Shown: positions 50,338-55,969 of the stretch, piece after piece
How the letters are laid out: every line of letters begins with the position of its first letter
Numbering within the stretch: the stretch's first letter is position 1
Assembly: GCF_000307265.1 (NCBI RefSeq)
Contig: NZ_DF158896.1
Span: 93,188 to 149,156, forward strand
Direction of reading: 5' to 3'
From: Oscillibacter ruminantium GH1
GTDB lineage: Bacteria > Bacillota > Clostridia > Oscillospirales > Oscillospiraceae
DNA length: 55,969 nucleotides
Translations under genes and position numbers: made by a program
The notes under the pieces: model-generated
Seen by the model: only the letters and a program-made list of their open reading frames with translations
Databases searched by the model: none
What the model was told of the DNA's origin: nothing

Positions 50338-51264
50338 ATGGAAATTAAGACTGCCATTGTCACTGGTGTCAGCGGCTTTATCGGAAAGGCTGTCGCAAAG
50401 AAGTTGTTAGGCCAGGGCATTCAGGTGTTTGGTGTCTGCACGAAGATTGAGAGCGTATCAGACTTAATGGAGAATCCTCAATTTATATGCATTCAAGCTG
50501 CTTTTGAACAGTATTCGCTTCTACTTGAAAAAATTCATGAACCCGTTGATGTGTGGTTTCACTTCGCATTCCAAGGCGGCTTTGGCAGCGAAAAGTTACG
50601 AGACTACAACTTGCAGTTGGACAATGCAAAATACACCTGTACTTCTGTCGAGATCGCCGCGCACCTCAAGGTGAAAAAGTTTATTTTTGCCAGTACCGTA
50701 AACGAGTTGGAGTCTCTTGGCTATTTAAATAATGGATTTGTAGCCCCACGTTTTACTTGCATCTATTCTGCTGGAAAACTCGCAACGGAGATCATTGGAA
50801 AGACGATAGCGGTTCACTCTGGTATTGATTTTATTTCAGGATTGATTGCAATGCCTTATGGTGAGCAAAATTATGCAAGCAGCTTGCCGAATGTTGTCAT
50901 GAAGCAGTTGAATTCCGGTATCATACCACAGTTAATTATGGGAAACAATTTATATGATTTGGTCTATATCGACGATGTTGTGGATGCTTTTATTGCGATG
51001 GCCAGCGCGGGGCATCCTTTAAAATCATACTATGTCGGACACAGGTCTCTAAGAACATTTCGAGAGCTTATGGAAACAATACGTGATACGGTTGCGCCTA
51101 AAAGTGATTTGAATTTTGGAGCGTATCCCGATGCACCCGAATTGGACTACTCCCTCATCGACCTCGATGCACTCTTCCGCGACACTGGCTTTGAGTGCCA
51201 CGCTGATTTCAAAGAGAGCATTCTCAAAACCGCCCGATGGCTAAAAGAAACGGAGAAAAACTAA
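50338..51264 (+). CDS. NAD-dependent epimerase/dehydratase family, probable 4-ketoreductase
   Basis: A 308-residue extended SDR: GVSGFIGKAVAKKL cofactor site, FIFASTVNELESLGY, and the YSAGKLATE catalytic Tyr/Lys. It likely reduces the 4-keto group to finish the dTDP-2,6-dideoxy-L-hexose, as EvaE/StrL-type enzymes do. Lower GC than flanking genes, like the gene before it. Its specificity cannot be read from the sequence. Confidence 0.75.
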   Translation: MEIKTAIVTGVSGFIGKAVAKKLLGQGIQVFGVCTKIESVSDLMENPQFICIQAAFEQYSLLLEKIHEPVDVWFHFAFQGGFGSEKLRDYNLQLDNAKYTCTSVEIAAHLKVKKFIFASTVNELESLGYLNNGFVAPRFTCIYSAGKLATEIIGKTIAVHSGIDFISGLIAMPYGEQNYASSLPNVVMKQLNSGIIPQLIMGNNLYDLVYIDDVVDAFIAMASAGHPLKSYYVGHRSLRTFRELMETIRDTVAPKSDLNFGAYPDAPELDYSLIDLDALFRDTGFECHADFKESILKTARWLKETEKN

Positions 51265-51265
51265 C

Positions 51266-52447
51266 ATGCGCGACATCATCGTAATCGGAAGCGGCTTTTC
51301 CGGCAGCATTCTGGCCCGCCGCATTGCGCAGGAACTGGACCGCAAGGTTTTGGTGGTGGAAAGCCGCTCTCATATCGGCGGAAATGCCTATGACGAGGTG
51401 GATGAACACGGTATCCTGGTGCAGAAATACGGTCCGCATTTCCTCAATACCAACCACTTCAGCACCATCCAATTTTTAATGCAATATGCCCCGCTTTTTC
51501 CCCACTGCGCCAAGCTGTTGAGCTTCATTGACGGCAACTATGTCCGCCTGCCCTTTAATTTTCAGACAATGCAGGAGTTGTTGGGTCCGGAAAAAGCGGA
51601 GCCCCTCCTTGCAAAGATGCGGGAAAGCTTCGCCGGTCGGGATCGTGTGCCAATTTTAGAGCTGGTAGACCACCCGGACCCGCAGGTACGGGAATACGGC
51701 GGACTGCTGTTTGAGAAGGCCTATCGGACCTATACTTCTAAAATGTGGGGCTTACCGCCGGAAAAGATCGACAAATACGTGCTGGACCGCGTACCCATGG
51801 CCATGAACTATGATGAGCGGTATTTGAACAAGGATTTTCAGTATCTTCCCGTCAACGGGTTTCACGAAATTTTTGACCAAATGCTGGATCATCCCAACAT
51901 TGAGCTGCGGCTCAACACAGACGCGATGTCCCACATTACACTGGACGAGACTTCTAAGACCGTATGCTACGATGGCGTTTCGGTCTCTTGCTTGATTTTT
52001 ACCGGTGCCATTGACGAGCTGCTTGGTTATCGCTTCGGTGCATTGCCTTATCGCTCTTTGGACATCCGGTATGAATATCACCCCGACAAAAAGCGGGTCC
52101 AGCCTTGCGAAATTATTTCTTATCCCCAGGCAGAGGGCTATACCAGAAGCACGGAATACCGCCAGATCATGCAGGATGACGCAGCCGTGCAAGGCACAGT
52201 GGTGGCAACGGAGTATCCGTTGACGTTTGACAAGGACGCAACCGTGGGGAACATCCGCTATTATCCGGTGAATACGGCGGAGAGCGACGTGCTGTACCAG
52301 CGGTATCTCTCCGCAGTGCACGAGTACCAAAACATTTTCCTGTGCGGGCGCTTGGCAGAGTTCAAGTATTACAACATGGACATTTGCATTGAACACGCGC
52401 TTGCGTATTTTGAAAAAGTGAGGGACTATTTAGAGCATGATGCGTAA
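51266..52447 (+). CDS. glf: UDP-galactopyranose mutase
   Basis: A 393-residue flavoprotein: FAD site VIGSGFSGSILARRIA, ESRSHIGGNAYD, KYGPHFLNTN with the conserved His, and FLCGRLAEFKYYNMD at the C-terminus. It converts UDP-galactopyranose to UDP-galactofuranose, so the glycan probably contains galactofuranose. Start lies one base after the preceding stop; its end overlaps gtrA. Confidence 0.94.
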   Translation: MRDIIVIGSGFSGSILARRIAQELDRKVLVVESRSHIGGNAYDEVDEHGILVQKYGPHFLNTNHFSTIQFLMQYAPLFPHCAKLLSFIDGNYVRLPFNFQTMQELLGPEKAEPLLAKMRESFAGRDRVPILELVDHPDPQVREYGGLLFEKAYRTYTSKMWGLPPEKIDKYVLDRVPMAMNYDERYLNKDFQYLPVNGFHEIFDQMLDHPNIELRLNTDAMSHITLDETSKTVCYDGVSVSCLIFTGAIDELLGYRFGALPYRSLDIRYEYHPDKKRVQPCEIISYPQAEGYTRSTEYRQIMQDDAAVQGTVVATEYPLTFDKDATVGNIRYYPVNTAESDVLYQRYLSAVHEYQNIFLCGRLAEFKYYNMDICIEHALAYFEKVRDYLEHDA

Positions 52448-52841
52448 GCTGCTGGACCTCGTCAAAAAGCACCGGGAAACGGTGGACTATCTCTTCTTCG
52501 GCGCATTGACCGTGGTGGTAAACACGGTGCTCTTTTTGGCGTTTGACGGGCTTTTAAAAAATGAACTGGCCGCCAACACCCTTGCCTTTTTTCTGGCGGT
52601 ACAGTTTGCCTACATGACAAATACCAAATTTGTTTTCAAGGCCAAGTTCACCAAACGCAATTTTTTACAGTTTTGGAGCATGCGCATCGGCACCATTTTC
52701 ATTGACAATGGCGGCATGTGGCTCTTGTTGGCTTTTGGTATAAATAAACTGGCGGCAAAATGTGCGGTCAATGTACTGGTCATCGTTTTAAACTATATCT
52801 TCAGCAAATTCTTCATCTATAAAAAGGAGATAGAGAGATGA
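52437..52841 (+). CDS. GtrA-family membrane protein
   Basis: A 134-residue protein with four hydrophobic helices and the family features [19 protein letters not shown] and FVFKAKF. GtrA proteins are thought to flip polyprenyl-phosphate sugars. It likely works with the GtrB-like enzyme at 48.8 kb. It overlaps both glf (11 bases) and rmlA (ATGA). Confidence 0.88.
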   Translation: MMRKLLDLVKKHRETVDYLFFGALTVVVNTVLFLAFDGLLKNELAANTLAFFLAVQFAYMTNTKFVFKAKFTKRNFLQFWSMRIGTIFIDNGGMWLLLAFGINKLAAKCAVNVLVIVLNYIFSKFFIYKKEIER

Positions 52842-53719
52842 AAGGTATCATTCTGGCGGGCGGCTCCGGCACACGGCTGTACCCCATCACGCGAAGCGTT
52901 TCCAAGCAGATGCTGCCCATTTACGACAAGCCCATGATCTATTATCCGCTCTCCACGCTGATGCTGGCGGGGATTCAGGAGATCCTTATCATTTCTACAC
53001 CCCGGGATTTGCCCATGTTTCAGGAATTGCTGGGCGATGGCTCGGACTATGGTTTAACGTTCGCCTACGCAGTGCAGGAGCAGCCCAACGGTCTGGCCGA
53101 GGCGTTTTTGATTGGCGAAGCGTTTATCGGGAACGAGCAGGTGGCGCTGGTCTTGGGAGACAATATCTTCTACGCCAGAGGCTTTTCAGAGATGCTTCAA
53201 AATGCCCGGGAGCGCATCTCTTCCGCGGGGGGCGCAGTCATTTTCGGCTATCAGGTGTCGAATCCAAAGTCCTTTGGCGTGGTGGAATTTGACAAGGACT
53301 GGAACGTACTGTCTCTGGAGGAAAAACCGGAGCAGCCCAAGTCCAGCTATGCCGTTCCGGGCCTCTATTTCTATGACAACAGCGTGGTGGAGATCGCCAA
53401 AAACGTGCAGCCCTCCGCCCGGGGAGAGCTAGAGATCACGGCCGTCAACAACGAGTACCTCCGAAGAAGCAAGCTGAAGGTCCAGCTGTTTGGCCGCGGC
53501 ATGGCTTGGCTGGATACCGGTACCCACGAAAATCTGCTGGAGGCTGCCGACTTCGTTTCCATCGTGCAAAAACGAACGGGGATGTACGTCTCCTGCATCG
53601 AGGAAATTGCTTACCGGAAGGGCTTCATTGGGAAGGCGCAGCTGCTCTCTCTGGCGGAGCCCATGCTGAAAACGGACTATGGCAAATACATCCTGCGGAT
53701 TGCGGAGGAGAAGCAATGA
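52838..53719 (+). CDS. rmlA: Glucose-1-phosphate thymidylyltransferase
   Basis: A 293-residue nucleotidyltransferase: [20 protein letters not shown] then [35 protein letters not shown] and [14 protein letters not shown], all typical of RmlA. It makes dTDP-glucose, the entry point to the dideoxysugar. Coupled by four-base overlaps to gtrA and rmlB. Confidence 0.95.
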   Translation: MKGIILAGGSGTRLYPITRSVSKQMLPIYDKPMIYYPLSTLMLAGIQEILIISTPRDLPMFQELLGDGSDYGLTFAYAVQEQPNGLAEAFLIGEAFIGNEQVALVLGDNIFYARGFSEMLQNARERISSAGGAVIFGYQVSNPKSFGVVEFDKDWNVLSLEEKPEQPKSSYAVPGLYFYDNSVVEIAKNVQPSARGELEITAVNNEYLRRSKLKVQLFGRGMAWLDTGTHENLLEAADFVSIVQKRTGMYVSCIEEIAYRKGFIGKAQLLSLAEPMLKTDYGKYILRIAEEKQ

Positions 53720-54780
53720 AAAATCTGTTGGTTACCGGAGGCGCCGGCTTTATCGGCAGCAACTTTGTCCACTATATGCTGGTGCACCACAACTACAAGC
53801 TGGTGAATCTGGATGCCCTTACTTACGCCGGGAATATGGAAAATCTCAGCGGCGTGGAGGGCAACCCCAACCACATTTTCATCAAGGGCGACATCTGCGA
53901 TGAAGCCTTGGTGTCCAAGCTGTTTGCCGAGTATGATTTTGACACGGTGGTAAACTTTGCCGCCGAGAGCCATGTGGATCGCAGCATTACCCACCCGGAA
54001 ATCTTTCTGAATACCAACGTCCGCGGCACGCAGGTGCTGTTGGAGGCGGCAAAACGCCACTGGAGTCTTGAGCCGGACAATAAGCATTGCCGGGACTATC
54101 GTGAGGGTGTCAAGTATTTACAGGTCTCCACCGATGAGGTGTACGGTGCTCTGGGAAAGACCGGGATGTTCACCGAAATCACCCCCCTTTCGCCCAACAG
54201 CCCCTATTCCGCCTCCAAAACCAGTGCGGACTTGTTTGTCCGTGCCTATCATGAGACCTTTGGTCTGCCGGTAAATATCACTCGCTGCTCCAACAACTAT
54301 GGCCCCTATCAATTCCCCGAGAAGCTCATTCCACTGATGATCAACAACTGCAACTGCGACAAGCCCTTGCCAGTCTACGGAGACGGAATGCAAATTCGTG
54401 ACTGGCTCCATGTTTCCGACCATTGCAGCGCAATTGATACCGTCCTCCACAAGGGTAAGGTAGGGGAGGTATATAACATTGGCGGCAACAATGAAAAGGC
54501 AAATATTGAAATTGTGAAGTTGATTATCAAGACCTTGGGCAAGGGGGAGGAACTCATTCAGTACGTGCAGGATCGTCCCGGCCACGACCGCAGATACGCC
54601 ATCGACAACACAAAAATTACCACCGAATTGGGCTGGAAGCCTGCCTATACTTTCGAGATGGGTATGGCTGAAACCATTCAGTGGTATTTAGAGCACAAAG
54701 ACTGGATGGAGCATATTACAACTGGGGGCTATCAGAATTATTACCGAGAGATGTATGAAAGGGCGAAAACCATCCTATGA
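53716..54780 (+). CDS. rmlB: dTDP-glucose 4,6-dehydratase
   Basis: A 354-residue extended [40 protein letters not shown] (Thr-Asp-Glu triad) and [20 protein letters not shown] with the Tyr/Lys pair. It gives dTDP-4-keto-6-deoxyglucose. ATG 53716 overlaps the rmlA stop and has GGAGGAG upstream; the open frame further upstream to 53506 is a shadow of rmlA. Confidence 0.95.
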   Translation: MKNLLVTGGAGFIGSNFVHYMLVHHNYKLVNLDALTYAGNMENLSGVEGNPNHIFIKGDICDEALVSKLFAEYDFDTVVNFAAESHVDRSITHPEIFLNTNVRGTQVLLEAAKRHWSLEPDNKHCRDYREGVKYLQVSTDEVYGALGKTGMFTEITPLSPNSPYSASKTSADLFVRAYHETFGLPVNITRCSNNYGPYQFPEKLIPLMINNCNCDKPLPVYGDGMQIRDWLHVSDHCSAIDTVLHKGKVGEVYNIGGNNEKANIEIVKLIIKTLGKGEELIQYVQDRPGHDRRYAIDNTKITTELGWKPAYTFEMGMAETIQWYLEHKDWMEHITTGGYQNYYREMYERAKTIL

Positions 54781-55256
54781 TTTTTAGCTTTACAGCCACA
54801 TCGGTAGGAAAATTTTTGTGCACCTTTCTTATCTCTATGGCTCCCATTATCGAGCTCCGTGGTGGGCTACCCTACGGGATTGCACAGGGGCTGGATTATC
54901 CGTTGGCACTGATGGCGGCCATCCTTGGAAATATGGTGCCTGTTCCATTCATTATCGTGTATATTCGTCACATTTTTGCGTGGCTTCGTAAACGCAGTAG
55001 CTGGTGGGATGAAAAGATTGCCAGGCTGGAAAAAAAGGCCCATCTAAAAGGCCGAATTGTACATAAATACAGCGCAATTGGCCTTTGCATTTTAGTGGCG
55101 ATTCCGTTGCCGGGAACAGGCGCATGGACGGGAGCACTGGTAGCAGCGCTTTTGGATATGCGGCTAAAAAACGCCATTCCATCTATCTTTTTAGGTGTTT
55201 GCATTGCAGCGGGAATTATGACCGCTGTGACAACTGGTATTATTCATATTTTATAA
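54777..55256 (+). CDS. Small multidrug-export family (COG2426) membrane protein
   Basis: A 159-residue protein with four hydrophobic segments: SMAPIIELRGGLPYGIAQGL and IPLPGTGAWTGALVAALL are the two conserved re-entrant-like motifs of the COG2426 family (ELRGxxP and PGTGxWTG). Function in the family is not established. It starts inside the rmlB stop (ATGA), so it is translated with the sugar operon and is the last gene I can support. Confidence 0.82.
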   Translation: MIFSFTATSVGKFLCTFLISMAPIIELRGGLPYGIAQGLDYPLALMAAILGNMVPVPFIIVYIRHIFAWLRKRSSWWDEKIARLEKKAHLKGRIVHKYSAIGLCILVAIPLPGTGAWTGALVAALLDMRLKNAIPSIFLGVCIAAGIMTAVTTGIIHIL

Positions 55257-55831
55257 TTTTGAGTCACTTAGTGTTGCGAAGCGTCAGGCGGTGTTCCAAC
55301 TCTCTCAAGCCTATTTTCCCCTCAACATGCTGCTTCTCTGTGACCTAGATATTCTTCTTTCGTGCTGCATTTGACGAGCCCATTGAGGAATTATGAGACC
55401 AGCGAGTTCCTGCTGATCAACAGTGGGCACTTTGTGGAATGAGTCTGTTTTTGCGCGGCGGTACGCTAGCGGCATTGCCTTGGGATTGATGCTCTGCATA
55501 CCCCGAGCCAAAATCCGGCACAAATTGCCAGCATGATTTGCTCGAGGGTGTGTAGCCATTTGTCTCCATTTTGTTTACCGCGGCAGAGAAATCCTCTGGA
55601 ACTGCAGGAGTTATTTGAGAACAATTTGTGCAAAAAACTGCCTGAAAACAAGGAAAATAAGCAATATTTTGAACCTGTAAAAACCATAAAAGCGCTGGCC
55701 GGGCATGGGCAACAACTCCATGGTCGATGCTAGCGCGACGATTGCTGTTCCCGTGACGCCGAATAAAAAGTAAAAAATTCAGTAAAATTTAACTATTAGA
55801 AGCTGCAAATTAGTTACTTTCTCAAAAATAG
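55257..55831. other. Gene-free stretch after the glycan operon
   Basis: About 575 bases with many stops. Short open frames on both strands (for example minus 55311-55559) have no ribosome site or recognisable domain. It may contain decayed sequence, but I cannot identify a parent element. Confidence 0.4.
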
Positions 55832-55890
55832 AACAGGGATCATGTCATTTTAGGGAAAATTCCGATGACGTGATTCCTGTTTTTTATTTT
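55832..55890 (+). terminator. Terminator near the right edge
   Basis: An imperfect stem: AACAGG-ATCA-GTCA (from 55832) pairs with TGAC-TGAT-CCTGTT (to 55881), followed by TTTTATTTT. It could end the glycan operon transcript. The last 79 bases contain a TATAAT (near 55934) and a TTGACA (near 55954), but not in promoter order. Confidence 0.7.
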
Positions 55891-55969
55891 GAGAAGGGTT
55901 CTCGTATGCAAAGCAGCAGGAAAAGATAACGTATAATATAGGACCTGTTGACAAATCCCGCCTGCTTAC

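Noticed and set aside
55257..55831. Transposase fragment downstream of the glycan operon
   Set aside because: Short frames on both strands have no transposase motif and no terminal inverted repeats were seen.
55895..55969. Promoter at the right edge (TATAAT and TTGACA)
   Set aside because: TTGACA lies after TATAAT, so they cannot form one promoter; any -10 box for the TTGACA would be beyond the window.

Overview
The window looks like a chromosomal segment of a moderately GC-rich anaerobic Firmicute, most likely a gut Clostridia of the Oscillospiraceae type. The evidence is a SCIFF (ranthipeptide) precursor, a desulfoferrodoxin, strong AGGAGG-type ribosome sites, TTGACA/TATAAT promoters, low-redox enzymes and tightly packed, translationally coupled operons. 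This placement is inference from gene content; no rRNA, tRNA, CRISPR array or complete insertion sequence is visible.

Layout. (1) 1-853: the scfA precursor on the minus strand with its own promoter, then a promoter, a structured RNA candidate and a rho-independent hairpin that form a long leader. (2) 0.85-7.3 kb: a polyamine operon (arginine/lysine/ornithine-type decarboxylase, aminopropyltransferase, agmatinase, a catalytic-domain-only aspartokinase, carboxy(nor)spermidine synthase and decarboxylase). (3) 7.8 kb: desulfoferrodoxin. (4) 8.9-14.2 kb: a metallophosphoesterase followed by a complete UgpBAEC-like ABC importer. (5) 14.8-25.3 kb: a DeoR-family regulator, divergent from an eight-gene operon: NhaC-type transporter, MtnK-like kinase, MtnA-like isomerase, D-2-hydroxyacid dehydrogenase, FGGY kinase, class II aldolase, iron alcohol dehydrogenase and methionine gamma-lyase. 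It resembles a DHAP-shunt or 5-deoxyribose/methylthioribose salvage pathway with extra enzymes, and the shared upstream region carries clear palindromic operators. (6) 25.9-28.5 kb: glutaminase and AGCS glutamine/alanine symporter on the minus strand, divergent from a LysR regulator. (7) 30-33 kb: a periplasmic-binding-domain diguanylate cyclase and a zinc-ribbon amidoligase-like protein.

(8) 33.3-55.3 kb: one long surface-glycan operon behind a strong promoter. It encodes ADP-heptose synthesis (gmhA, hldE, gmhB, hldD), an ABC-2 polysaccharide exporter, four small or unknown proteins (two of which share a module, one is a tandem-repeat coiled coil), two GT9 and two GT2 glycosyltransferases, a polytopic membrane protein, a dTDP-2,6-dideoxyhexose pathway (rmlA, rmlB, 2,3-dehydratase, 3-ketoreductase, RmlC-like epimerase, 4-ketoreductase), UDP-galactopyranose mutase, GtrA and a COG2426 membrane protein.

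How they fit together: the aminopropyltransferase would release methylthioadenosine, and radical-SAM chemistry (SCIFF maturation) releases 5'-deoxyadenosine; the MtnK/MtnA/aldolase operon could dispose of the sugars of either. The aspartokinase would supply aspartyl phosphate toward the semialdehyde used by the carboxyspermidine branch. The final operon points to a heptose- and dideoxysugar-containing glycan exported by an ABC transporter.
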